Shown here one piece after another: positions 25,802 to 33,645 of a stretch of DNA of 38,438 bases. The notes beneath the pieces were generated by a model. The model did not search any database. It was not told where the DNA came from and was given only the letters and a program-made list of their open reading frames with translations. The translations under genes and the position numbers were made by a program. Source of the stretch: an uncultured Eubacterium sp. (GTDB taxonomy: Bacteria > Bacillota_A > Clostridia > Lachnospirales > Lachnospiraceae); contig CAOKJJ010000026.1 of the NCBI GenBank assembly GCA_948468465.1, positions 1 to 38,438 on the forward strand, written 5' to 3'. Each line of letters opens with the position of its first letter. The first letter of the stretch is position 1.

Positions 25802-25841
25802 AAGAAGACTATCAAAAAGTACACTTTTTGATAGTTTTCTT
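25802..25841. repeat. 40-bp palindrome, second copy of the core
   Basis: The halves 25802-25821 and 25822-25841 match at 18 of 20 positions. The arms are AT-rich with no GC clamp, so this is more likely a protein-binding site or a mobile-element end than a terminator. Confidence 0.75.
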
Positions 25842-25915
25842 ACATTCTATATATGCCACTTCTCCTGCAGTCATCCAGCATCTGCCCGCCAATTACTATC
25901 TATTAACTTTATGCA

Positions 25916-25944
25916 TTGCAGTTTCTCATCCAATTTGCTAAAAT
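25916..25944 (+). promoter_or_regulatory. Promoter of the AAA-ATPase gene
   Basis: TTGCAG (25916-25921), a 17-bp spacer, then extended -10 TGCTAAAAT ending at 25944. The -10 is embedded in the small palindrome TTGCTAAAATAGCAA. The -35 is weak. Confidence 0.5.
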
Positions 25945-25984
25945 AGCAATGATCAAACAAAAACCAGCGAGGTAACAACACAAA

Positions 25985-27274
25985 ATGGGAATTTATGTCA
26001 ATCCAGGAAACACAGCATTTGCAGAAGCTTTAAACTCAAACATCTACATAGACAAAAGCGGCCTTATTGCCTACACTAACAGCATCTTAAATACAAACAG
26101 AAAGTATCTGTGCGTCAGCCGCCCACGCCGTTTCGGAAAATCTATGGCAGCAGACATGCTGACTGCTTACTATAGCCGCGGCTGTAATTCCGCCGCGTTA
26201 TTTAACAAGCTTCAGATCACCTCAGTCCCTTCCTGCCAGAAGCATTTGGACCGCCACTGCGTAATCCGTCTGGACATCCAGCGCTTTCTTGAGACAGAAT
26301 CTGACCTTGTCACATTTATCACAGAAATCGAACATTCCGTCATCACAGAACTGCTGGATGCCTTTCCATCATGCATGAAGGCTGACCATCCACGCAGACT
26401 GAAAACCGTTCTTGATCAGATTTACGATAAGACTGGAGAAGGCTTTATTTTCATTATAGATGAGTGGGACTGTGTATTTCGTTTCACAAAAGAACATGCG
26501 CAGACACAGAAAGCATACCTGGATTTTCTAAGAGGCATTTTTAAAGGTTCTGCATATGTAGATCTTGCATATATGACCGGCATCCTTCCAATAAAAAAAT
26601 ATGGCGACCATTCAGCACTTAATATCTTTGATGAATATTCTATGATTACTCCCAAAAACTTAGTGCCTTATTTTGGATTTACGGAGGATGAGGTAAGAAC
26701 ACAGTGTGACATGCATCATATAAATTATGAGGATGTAAAAAATTGGTATGACGGCTATTTACTCGGTTCCACGCATATTTATAATCCCAAATCCGTATCT
26801 GACTTGCTTACGTGGAAAGAATTTCAAAGTTATTGGACCGGAACGGAAACATATGAAGCTCTGAAATTATATATTAATTTAAATTTCGACGGTTTAAAGG
26901 AATCCATATTGGAGATGCTTGGAAATGCAGGATGTCATATCGACCCAACGACATTTCAAAACGACATGACAACGTTTGTCATGAAAGACGACGTGCTTAC
27001 ACTTCTTGTTCACCTTGGATACCTGACCTATGACAAAAAAACGGAACAGGTATTTATCCCTAATCAGGAAGTCGCACAGGAATTCCTGCGGGCGGTAAAA
27101 ACAGGCGGCTGGGACAGGCTGATGCAGCCGCTAAGCTGTCCTGTCTCCCGCCTTTTTCAGCAAATGCGTCTCCCGCAGCAGCATCGTCCCTGCAATAATA
27201 AACGCCACAAAATCCGCAATAGGCGCCGCATACATGGCTCCGTCGAGTCCAAAAAATTTCGGCAGAATCACTAA
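25985..27274 (+). pseudogene. AAA-ATPase_like (PF09820-type) protein, 3'-truncated
   Basis: The open frame is 429 codons, but only about the first 380 look native. Walker A is SRPRRFGKSMAAD near residue 40 and Walker B is IFIIDEWDCVF near residue 158. These match AAA-ATPase_like proteins, which usually run past 500 residues and end in a PD-(D/E)XK nuclease domain. Here the family sequence stops at VKTGGWD (about 27113). The remainder, RLMQPLSCPVS onward, is the antisense of the MATE gene end. The nuclease half is missing, so the gene is most likely a remnant. Promoter and start are intact. Upstream there is a palindrome pair of unknown purpose. Confidence 0.75.
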
Positions 27275-28519
27275 CAGCGGCATCAAAAACAAAATCTGCC
27301 TTGTCAGTGACATAAAGGCTCCCGCCGCGGCCTTTCCGATAGAGGTATACATGTTTGCCACAATTGGCTGAAACTGGTTTGCAAAGGTAAAAAACATATA
27401 AATTCTGAAATACCGCTCCGCAAACTGAAAATATTGTTCACTTTCCTGGCCAAACAAGCCGATAATCTGCCTTGGAAATATCTGAAAGCAAAGAAACGCC
27501 GCAATAGAAACAGCTGTTGCACAGGCAATGGATTTCCATACCGCTTCGATCACACGCGCATACTGCTTTGCACCATAATTAAAGCTGACAATCGGCTGCA
27601 TCCCCTGCGAAATGCCAATGACGATAGAAAAAAACATCATCCCGACTTTAGAAATAATTCCCGCGCAGGCAAGCGGAATATCCCCTCCATAAGCAGACTG
27701 GCCGCCATAAAACGTCAGTACATTATTTAACACAATCTGCACTGCCATCATTGCCAGCTGATTGATGCAGGGCGACATGCCAAGCCTGGCAATATTGCCC
27801 CAGCAGGCTGCCTTTGGCCGAAAGCTTTCCCGTTTCAAAGGCACGGTTTTGAATCTTGTTAAATATACCGCTACAAGCGCCGCAGATACGACCTGTCCAA
27901 TCACCGTTGCCCATGCGGCACCCTGAATACCAAATCCAAACCAAATCATAAACAGTGCGTCTAATACCGTATTCACAATCGCGCCGGCCAGGGTACACAG
28001 CATCGAAAACTTCGGGCTCCCGTCCGCGCGGACAAGGCTGGATCCTCCCGTTGTAAATATTAAAAACGGAAATCCAAAAGAGGTAATCCCCGTATACGTC
28101 AGCGAATACTGCAGCGTCTGGTCTGTCGCTCCAAACAGGATCATCATTGGCCTTAAAAATACTTTTGTGCCTATGCAAAGCGTAATTCCGATCACCAGCG
28201 TCATCAAAACCGCATTGCCTGCATACCTTGCCGCTTTTTCATGATTGCCGCGCCCCATGTTCAGATTAAAATTTGCGGCGCCGCCAATCCCGCACATCAA
28301 TGAAATCGCCGTACAGCTCATCGTTAACGGAAATGCCACATTCGTTGCCGCATTGCCGAGCATTCCCACATAATGTCCAATAAAAAACTGGTCTACGATA
28401 TTATACAACGCGCTGACAAGCATAGCTATAATACTTGGAACCGCAAATTCGGCCAGCAGCCTGCCAACCGGCTTCGTGCCAAGCGGATTTTGGTCCCGCC
28501 CTGTCTTTTGTACTGTCAT
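27131..28519 (-). CDS. MATE family efflux transporter
   Basis: 462 residues with twelve hydrophobic helices in two homologous halves. The opening ...LAEFAVPSIIAMLVSALYNI followed by VDQFFIGHYVG is the standard MATE signature, and PLTMSCTAISLMCGIGGAAN follows in helix 2. Length is normal. MATE proteins expel cationic drugs or metabolites in exchange for Na+ or H+. The gene starts 4 nt after the stop of the LspA-like gene, so the two are co-transcribed. Its 3' end overlaps the broken end of the AAA-ATPase gene on the other strand, placing the rearrangement breakpoint right beside this stop codon. Confidence 0.95.
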   Translation of the reverse strand: MTVQKTGRDQNPLGTKPVGRLLAEFAVPSIIAMLVSALYNIVDQFFIGHYVGMLGNAATNVAFPLTMSCTAISLMCGIGGAANFNLNMGRGNHEKAARYAGNAVLMTLVIGITLCIGTKVFLRPMMILFGATDQTLQYSLTYTGITSFGFPFLIFTTGGSSLVRADGSPKFSMLCTLAGAIVNTVLDALFMIWFGFGIQGAAWATVIGQVVSAALVAVYLTRFKTVPLKRESFRPKAACWGNIARLGMSPCINQLAMMAVQIVLNNVLTFYGGQSAYGGDIPLACAGIISKVGMMFFSIVIGISQGMQPIVSFNYGAKQYARVIEAVWKSIACATAVSIAAFLCFQIFPRQIIGLFGQESEQYFQFAERYFRIYMFFTFANQFQPIVANMYTSIGKAAAGAFMSLTRQILFLMPLLVILPKFFGLDGAMYAAPIADFVAFIIAGTMLLRETHLLKKAGDRTA

Positions 28520-28523
28520 AGCA

Positions 28524-28985
28524 TCAATTCCCTTCTTTCTTCATAAACTGTACTGTACATAATGCAATGCCTGCAAATATAAAAAAGTCCGCCAGATTAA
28601 ATACCAGCTTGCGAAACCGCTTCGGCCCAAAGCCAAAGCTGACATAATCGACCACATATCCTTTGGAGAAACGGTCATACAGATTACTCAAGCCTCCTGC
28701 GGCCAGAAACGAAAGTCCCGTTTTGGCAGCTGCCGCGTGTTTTCGCGGCCATATGGCAAATAATGCCGCAAATACAAGGACAAGCGCAAATACATGGATA
28801 TTCCTCACACAGTCCGGATGACTGCTTAAGAAATTACCAGCCGCTCCGGTATTATAATATTTTTTTAATATTACCCTGCCTTTGGCAATCCTGCGCTGTT
28901 CCTGCAGGGTCCGTACGTTGTCCATGTGCTTTTTCACATAGTATTCCACCAGAAAGATCATTCCAATCATCGTTATAAAAATCAT
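28524..28985 (-). CDS. Signal peptidase II (LspA)-like protein
   Basis: 153 residues from the ATG at 28985, preferred over an ATG 18 nt upstream because AAAGGAG lies 7 nt before it. Four hydrophobic helices. The catalytic aspartates of lipoprotein signal peptidase are present in SNLYDRFSKGYVVDYVSF and in FNLADFFIFAG, and NTGAAGNFL corresponds to the conserved N-terminal loop. LspA cleaves prolipoproteins after lipidation. The loop between NTGAA and the following helix (SSHPDC) is not the usual one, so this may be a paralogue. Co-transcribed with the MATE gene, an odd pairing for a housekeeping lspA. Confidence 0.82.
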   Translation of the reverse strand: MIFITMIGMIFLVEYYVKKHMDNVRTLQEQRRIAKGRVILKKYYNTGAAGNFLSSHPDCVRNIHVFALVLVFAALFAIWPRKHAAAAKTGLSFLAAGGLSNLYDRFSKGYVVDYVSFGFGPKRFRKLVFNLADFFIFAGIALCTVQFMKKEGN

Positions 28986-29136
28986 AAGCCTCTCCTTTAT
29001 CATCCTGTCGCAGTACAGATAACATACCTATTTGCATGCGGTCATATTCACAAAGCATTTTGTCAGAACTTGTTATATTATACATCATTTCTCACTATAA
29101 TTTCCAGAGCGTATTTGAAAAATCATTTATGCACCC

Positions 29137-29165
29137 TTTACACTGTTCCCCGCATACGTTATAAT
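29137..29165 (+). promoter_or_regulatory. Strong sigma-A promoter of the 54-aa gene
   Basis: TTTACA (29137-29142), a 17-bp spacer, TATAAT (29160-29165). It lies 61 bp upstream of the start codon at 29227. This is one of the best promoter matches in the window. Confidence 0.8.
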
Positions 29166-29226
29166 GACTGTATCAGAAAGCAACTGCACCAATCGAGATT
29201 GCGTCAGTCACAAAGGCGGTGAGAAT

Positions 29227-29391
29227 ATGGAGGTATCTGAAATGACAGCAAAGGAAACAACGAACATTATTCTTAGATTGACACAGGAAGGGTGGGATGC
29301 AAATAAAATAAATGAGTTTATCGTATTTATCGAAACTCACAGACCATCTGAGGATGAAGCCATGAATATCCTCAAAAACAAAACCACATAA
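29227..29391 (+). CDS. 54-aa small protein, unknown function
   Basis: 54 residues beginning MEVSEMTAKETTNIILRLTQ and ending ILKNKTT. I start at 29227 because of the GGTGAG ribosome site and the strong promoter 60 bp upstream. It seems soluble and helical, with no known motif. Its N-terminus resembles that of the 25-aa product at 4137-4214, so a small dispersed family is present. It is followed by the hydF leader, with its own promoter, and so is a single-gene unit. Confidence 0.6.
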   Translation: MEVSEMTAKETTNIILRLTQEGWDANKINEFIVFIETHRPSEDEAMNILKNKTT

Positions 29392-29438
29392 TGGTATATG
29401 CCTTTTTTGCGCTCCACTCGGAAAATTTCAATTTGATA

Positions 29439-29467
29439 TTGAATCTTTCTGAAAATCATGTTATACT
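29439..29467 (+). promoter_or_regulatory. Promoter of the hydF leader
   Basis: TTGAAT (29439-29444), a 17-bp spacer and TATACT (29462-29467) preceded by TGT, an extended -10. Transcription would begin near 29474, leaving a leader of about 285 nt before hydF. Confidence 0.7.
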
Positions 29468-29473
29468 TAGTAT

Positions 29474-29690
29474 CGTAATATTACAAACCTCTCTCATTGA
29501 AAAAAGATGCACATATTTACTTTTATTCTTCTTTCGTATGTGCATCGAAGCAACCAAATATTGCAGATGTACTGACCGGAAGAATCTCTGAAGGAAAGAA
29601 AAAGTCTGGCATATGTATTTACCATAAAACAGGTAGATTCTTTTGAGTACTCTATAACAAAAGAATCTCGTGTTTTATGGTTTTTTATTG
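29474..29690 (+). ncRNA. Structured leader with terminator/antiterminator upstream of hydF
   Basis: The leader holds an inverted repeat 29506-29515 / 29537-29546 (GATGCACATA, perfect). It ends in a large hairpin whose outer arms are 29622-29631 / 29671-29680 and inner arms 29635-29645 / 29658-29668, all perfectly paired, followed by TTTTTTATTG. That is an intrinsic terminator. The strand 29635-29645 (AGATTCTTTTG) can instead pair over 11 nt, with two G-U pairs, with 29577-29587 (CGGAAGAATCT), which would break the terminator. This mutually exclusive pairing is the hallmark of a riboswitch or attenuator. I cannot match it to a riboswitch class I know. The ligand could be anything relevant to hydrogenase maturation. 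Confidence 0.6.
29622..29690 (+). terminator. Intrinsic terminator ahead of hydF
   Basis: A 59-nt hairpin with 21 bp of perfect pairing in two blocks, followed by TTTTTT. It lies only about 70 nt upstream of the hydF start codon, so if it always worked, hydF would need another promoter. It also serves as a possible terminator for the 54-aa gene. Confidence 0.75.
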
Positions 29691-29698
29691 TGTTTTCG

Positions 29699-29727
29699 TA
29701 CGAATCATGTTTTTATACGAATCATGT
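29699..29727. repeat. 12-bp direct repeat before hydF
   Basis: TACGAATCATGT occurs at 29699-29710 and 29716-29727, a spacing of 17 bp. It lies between the terminator and the hydF start and may bind a regulator or just be a small duplication. Confidence 0.5.
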
Positions 29728-29758
29728 CTTAAGTATGAATAAGAAAGGATACAGCCCC

Positions 29759-31003
29759 ATGGGAACATCATTAAACGATACACCCAGTGCAGACCGCACA
29801 CACATTGCCTTTTTCGGCAGAATGAACAGCGGCAAATCTTCTTTGATCAATGCACTCACCGGCCAGCAGATTTCCATTGTATCCGAAATCGGCGGCACTA
29901 CCACAGACCTGGTAAAAAAACCGATGGAAATTCACGGCATCGGCCCGTGCATCCTTATGGATACTGCCGGATTTGATGACAAGAGCGCTTTAGGCAGCAG
30001 CCGGATTGAATTAACAAAACAGGCCGCTGCAAGGGCCGATCTGGCAGTGCTTGTATTTTCCGCGGACACTTGTGCGCCTGCGGATGATCAGGCATCCCTA
30101 TTTTCAGAAGAACTGCGATGGTATCAGCTGCTGCAAAAGCGAAACACTCCCGTTATTTTCGTATTGAATAAGGCAGATATAAAGAAACAGCCACGGCCAG
30201 ACGGTCTGGAGGATAAAATTACAAAAACTTTTCAAAAAAAGCCGCTGCTCGTAAGCGCCAAATCCAAACAAGGCATCGCAGACTTACAGCAGGCGCTTGT
30301 CTGTGCGGCATCTGACCAGCGTCAGGAAATGGAACGCCTGATCACTGGATCGCTCGTCGGCGCGGACGATCTTGTCCTGCTCGTCATGCCGCAGGATATC
30401 CAGGCTCCAAAAGGCCGCCTTATACTCCCGCAGGTGCAGACACTGCGGGAGCTGCTTGATAAGAAATGCCTTACGATGTGTACGACGACAGACCGGTTTG
30501 ACCATGCCCTGTCTGCGTTAAAACAGCCGCCAAAGCTGATTATTACAGATTCACAGGTATTTCAGACAATCTGCGAAAAAAAGCCGGCAGAAAGCATGCT
30601 GACTTCTTTTTCCACTCTTTTTGCCGCTTACAAAGGCGATATTGCTTATTTTATACACGGAGCAGAGACCATCAAAGCATTAACCGAACAGGACAAAGTA
30701 CTGATTGCAGAATGCTGTACGCATGCACCTTTGGATGAAGACATCGGACGGGTAAAACTGCCGCGTCTGCTGCGCGGGCGGGTCGGCGAAGGATTAACGA
30801 TAGATATTGTATCCGGCGCAGATTTTCCGGATGATTTATCCGCGTATCGTTTAGTCATTCAATGCGGAGCCTGCATGTTTAACCGCAAATATGTCATGTC
30901 CAGAGTAGACGCAGCCAAAGAACAGCACATACCCATGACAAATTACGGTGTTGCCATCGCATATTTAAACGGCATTTTAGATAAAATCACATATACACAA
31001 TGA
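29759..31003 (+). CDS. hydF: [FeFe]-hydrogenase maturation GTPase HydF
   Basis: 414 residues from the ATG at 29759, chosen for AAAGGA 9 nt upstream; the frame is open further back. The N-terminus is a Ras-like GTPase: G1 FFGRMNSGKSS, G2/G3 GGTTTD and MDTAGFDD, G4 NKAD. The C-terminus carries the HydF cysteine cluster-binding site, with ECCTHAPLDED and QCGACMFNR as the visible ligand motifs. HydF is the scaffold that receives the 2Fe subcluster made by HydE and HydG and delivers it to apo-hydrogenase. The TM1266-like gene and hydG follow directly. HydE and the hydrogenase itself are not in the window. Confidence 0.96.
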   Translation: MGTSLNDTPSADRTHIAFFGRMNSGKSSLINALTGQQISIVSEIGGTTTDLVKKPMEIHGIGPCILMDTAGFDDKSALGSSRIELTKQAAARADLAVLVFSADTCAPADDQASLFSEELRWYQLLQKRNTPVIFVLNKADIKKQPRPDGLEDKITKTFQKKPLLVSAKSKQGIADLQQALVCAASDQRQEMERLITGSLVGADDLVLLVMPQDIQAPKGRLILPQVQTLRELLDKKCLTMCTTTDRFDHALSALKQPPKLIITDSQVFQTICEKKPAESMLTSFSTLFAAYKGDIAYFIHGAETIKALTEQDKVLIAECCTHAPLDEDIGRVKLPRLLRGRVGEGLTIDIVSGADFPDDLSAYRLVIQCGACMFNRKYVMSRVDAAKEQHIPMTNYGVAIAYLNGILDKITYTQ

Positions 31004-31033
31004 TTTAAAATCAGCATGAATAAGGAGAAACCT

Positions 31034-31306
31034 ATGAAAACAGAAGAAACAAAACTGGCTGTCATCGCCATTGTCGTCGAACGTGAGGAAAGCGTTCGGG
31101 AACTGAACGACCTTCTGCACGGATGCAGCAATTATATCATCGGACGCATGGGCATTCCGCACAGAGAACGCGGCGTATCTTTAATCAGCGTGGCATTGGA
31201 TGCCCCGGCAGACATCATCAGCGCATTATCAGGAAAACTCGGCAGAATCACCGGCGTATCCGCAAAAGTAGCGTATTCAAAAATGCCGGAATCACAAGAA
31301 TCATAA
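31034..31306 (+). CDS. TM1266-type iron-only hydrogenase system regulator
   Basis: 90 residues from the ATG at 31034 with AAGGAG 7 nt upstream. Ferredoxin-like pattern: LAVIAIVVERE, helix REL-NDLLHGCSNYIIG, then RMGIPHRERGVSLISVALDA and a closing helix and strand. This matches the small TM1266 family often found inside hydrogenase maturation operons and named as a putative regulator. It lacks an obvious DNA-binding motif, so regulation, if any, may be by ligand sensing. It sits between hydF and hydG with short gaps, clearly co-transcribed. Confidence 0.88.
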   Translation: MKTEETKLAVIAIVVEREESVRELNDLLHGCSNYIIGRMGIPHRERGVSLISVALDAPADIISALSGKLGRITGVSAKVAYSKMPESQES

Positions 31307-31327
31307 ACAAGGGAAAGGATCATAACC

Positions 31328-32746
31328 ATGTATAACGTAATGTCACCAAATGCAGAAGAATTTATCAGCGACGAGGAAATCCGCGAATGTCTGGATTATG
31401 CTCAGAAAAACAAACGAAACGCTGCCCTTATCGGCCAAATATTAGAAAAAGCAAAAAAAATGAAAGGCTTATCACACAAAGAAGCTCTTGTACTGCTGGA
31501 CTGTGAACTGGAAGATAAAAATAAGGAAATCTATCAGCTGGCAGAAGAAATCAAACAGGAATTTTACGGCAACCGCATCGTCATGTTTGCGCCGCTTTAC
31601 TTATCCAATTACTGTATTAACGGGTGCGAATACTGTCCGTACCATGCCAAGAATAAACATATTACACGAAAGAAGCTGACACAGGAGGAAGTGCGCCGTG
31701 AAGTAATCGCCCTACAGGACATGGGCCACAAAAGACTGGCTCTGGAAGCCGGCGAAGATCCGGTGAACAATCCGCTCGAATATATTTTAGAATGCATTGA
31801 TACAATTTACAGCATCAAGCATAAAAACGGAGCGATCCGACGGGTCAATGTAAACATCGCGGCAACAACGGTAGACGATTACAAAAAACTGAAAGAAGCC
31901 GGCATCGGCACCTACATCTTATTTCAGGAAACCTACAATAAACAGCAGTATGAAAAGCTGCACCCGACCGGACCAAAGAGCAACTATACATACCATACCG
32001 AAGCTATGGACCGTGCCATGGACGGCGGCATTGACGACGTCGGCCTGGGCGTCTTATTCGGCCTGAACAATTACCGATACGACTTTACCGGCATTATCAT
32101 GCATGCGGAACATCTGGAAGCCTATAAAGGCGTCGGCCCTCACACGATCAGCGTTCCGCGCGTGCGCCGTGCGGATGATATTGATCCGGATGTATTTGAC
32201 AACGGCATCTCAGACGAAATATTTGAAAAAATCGTGGCATGCATCCGCATCGCCGTGCCATACACAGGAATGATCGTTTCTACAAGGGAATCCGCCGAAA
32301 CCCGCAAAAAAGTGCTGCATCTTGGCATCTCACAAATCAGCGGCGGCTCCAGAACAAGCGTCGGCGGCTATTACGAAGAAGAAGCCGAGGAAGACAATTC
32401 CGCGCAGTTCGACGTCAGCGACCGCAGAACTTTGGGCGAAGTCGTGCACTGGCTGATGGAATCCGGCTATGTTCCAAGCTTTTGCACCGCCTGCTACCGC
32501 GCCGGACGCACCGGGGACCGTTTTATGGAACTGTTAAAAAGCAAGCAGATCGTAAACTGCTGCCATCCAAACGCGCTGATCACGCTGAAAGAATTTCTGG
32601 AAGACTATGCACCGCCGGAAACAAAAGAACTTGGTGAAAAACTGATCGCCGAAGAGCTGAAAAAAATACCGAATGAAACGGTTCGGAAAAAAGCCGAGGA
32701 ATATATACATAATATTCAAAATGGAGAGCGGGATTTCCGTTTTTAA
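31328..32746 (+). CDS. hydG: [FeFe]-hydrogenase maturase HydG (radical SAM tyrosine lyase)
   Basis: 472 residues, the usual HydG length. The radical-SAM cluster motif CINGCEYC (CxxxCxxC) lies near residue 96. The C-terminal auxiliary cluster site CTACYRAGRTGDRF lies near 387, with NCCHPNALITL after it. HydG cleaves tyrosine to give the CO and cyanide ligands of the H-cluster with p-cresol as by-product, using S-adenosylmethionine. The closest relative is ThiH, which lacks the C-terminal CxxC extension seen here. Start supported by AAAGGA and position 21 nt after the TM1266-like gene. Confidence 0.97.
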   Translation: MYNVMSPNAEEFISDEEIRECLDYAQKNKRNAALIGQILEKAKKMKGLSHKEALVLLDCELEDKNKEIYQLAEEIKQEFYGNRIVMFAPLYLSNYCINGCEYCPYHAKNKHITRKKLTQEEVRREVIALQDMGHKRLALEAGEDPVNNPLEYILECIDTIYSIKHKNGAIRRVNVNIAATTVDDYKKLKEAGIGTYILFQETYNKQQYEKLHPTGPKSNYTYHTEAMDRAMDGGIDDVGLGVLFGLNNYRYDFTGIIMHAEHLEAYKGVGPHTISVPRVRRADDIDPDVFDNGISDEIFEKIVACIRIAVPYTGMIVSTRESAETRKKVLHLGISQISGGSRTSVGGYYEEEAEEDNSAQFDVSDRRTLGEVVHWLMESGYVPSFCTACYRAGRTGDRFMELLKSKQIVNCCHPNALITLKEFLEDYAPPETKELGEKLIAEELKKIPNETVRKKAEEYIHNIQNGERDFRF

Positions 32747-32780
32747 TAAAAAAATCCGGCCTTATTGTTCAAAGTCAGCG

Positions 32781-32808
32781 AAGCGGCCCCCTATTCCGGA
32801 GGCCGCTT
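32781..32808. terminator. Hairpin between convergent hydG and purE clusters
   Basis: AAGCGGCC (32781-32788) pairs with GGCCGCTT (32801-32808) around a 12-nt loop. No T-tract follows. It stands 35 bp past the hydG stop. A second imperfect hairpin lies at 32828-32852. Together they probably serve both converging units. Confidence 0.45.
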
Positions 32809-32864
32809 GTAACTAACAGTTCAGGCAGGTCTGTGCATTTACTGCGCAGACTGTATGTTGGCAG

Positions 32865-33053
32865 TTATTCTTTGATTTCATCAATTTCTGTCATATTTAC
32901 GCTCAAGCTGTTAAGCAGGGCTTTAAGAGTAATATACTTTCTTTTTAATTCAGCATATGTTTCCGTCGCATTTTCTTTCTTTGCTAATAACATATACCGT
33001 TGAATTTCTCTAAAATCTTCTAATCCCCTTTGTATAATTTCACCATTGTTCAT
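32865..33053 (-). CDS. Small helical protein after purE
   Basis: 62 residues if started at the ATG at 33053, which follows AGGAGG (11 nt spacing). The open frame reaches back to a GTG at 33095 that overlaps the purE stop, but no ribosome site precedes it. It is helical and charged (QRGLEDFREIQRYMLLAKKE), without a recognised motif, and ends EIDEIKE. It is probably translated from the purE transcript. Unknown function. Confidence 0.55.
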   Translation of the reverse strand: MNNGEIIQRGLEDFREIQRYMLLAKKENATETYAELKRKYITLKALLNSLSVNMTEIDEIKE

Positions 33054-33094
33054 TACTTCATTTACCTCCTCATGCAGATCAAAATTTGCAAACA

Positions 33095-33601
33095 CTAAAG
33101 TCCATAATTCTCATAACCGCACTGCTGCAGCTTTGCGTCCTTATCCTGTACCTGCTCTTTTAAATCTTTTGCATAAGCTTTCAGTTTTTTCAGCAGCTCA
33201 TCATCTGAAACCGCCAGAATCTTAGCTGCCAGCAGCGCTGCATTCACGCCGCCGTTGATCGCCACCGTAGCGACCGGAATGCCGCTTGGCATCTGTACGA
33301 TCGAATAGAGCGAATCCCTGCCGCCTAAAGATGTCGTATGCATCGGTATGCCGATGACCGGCATTGGAAAAATAGCCGCGCACATGCCTGGCAGATGCGC
33401 CGCCATCCCCGCTCCTGCAATAATCACTTTGAACCCTTTTTCTTCCGCTGTCTGTGCATATTCAAAAAACACATCCGGCTCCCTATGCGCGGATATAATC
33501 TTCATTTCAAACGAAATTCCCAGCTGTTTTAATACATCCGCCGCCTTTGCCATAACCGGCATATCTGAATCTGACCCCATGACGATTCCTACTTTTGACA
33601 T
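33095..33601 (-). CDS. purE: PurE, N5-carboxyaminoimidazole ribonucleotide mutase
   Basis: 168 residues, normal for class I PurE. Motifs: GSDSDMPVM near the N-terminus (phosphate and substrate binding), ISAHREPD with the catalytic His, and GAGMAAHLPGMCAA. It moves the carboxyl group of N5-CAIR to C4 to give CAIR in purine synthesis. RBS AAGGAGGA lies before the ATG. The neighbouring genes are not purine genes, so it is separated from the rest of the pathway. Confidence 0.96.
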   Translation of the reverse strand: MSKVGIVMGSDSDMPVMAKAADVLKQLGISFEMKIISAHREPDVFFEYAQTAEEKGFKVIIAGAGMAAHLPGMCAAIFPMPVIGIPMHTTSLGGRDSLYSIVQMPSGIPVATVAINGGVNAALLAAKILAVSDDELLKKLKAYAKDLKEQVQDKDAKLQQCGYENYGL

Positions 33602-33645
33602 ATGGACTCCTCCCTTGTTCCTTGTATGATTCCTCTGTTTTCACG

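Larger units (their letters stand above)
25599..25984. promoter_or_regulatory. Divergent intergenic region with paired palindromes
   Basis: Between the T7SS operon and the AAA-ATPase gene, 386 bp hold two related palindromes (25632-25657 and 25802-25841) that share the core TCAAAAAGTRYACTTTTTGA (the first has one change in it). The first overlaps a minus-strand TATGAT (25639-25634), a possible -10 of the T7SS operon; no convincing -35 was seen. An extended -10 promoter faces right at 25916-25944. Confidence 0.55.

Noticed and set aside
25802..25841. Terminator call for the 40-bp palindrome
   Set aside because: The stem is AT-rich with almost no loop, and a related copy occurs near another promoter, which fits an operator better.
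31123..31335. Plus-strand frame inside the TM1266-like gene
   Set aside because: Out-of-frame shadow of a gene with clear family features.
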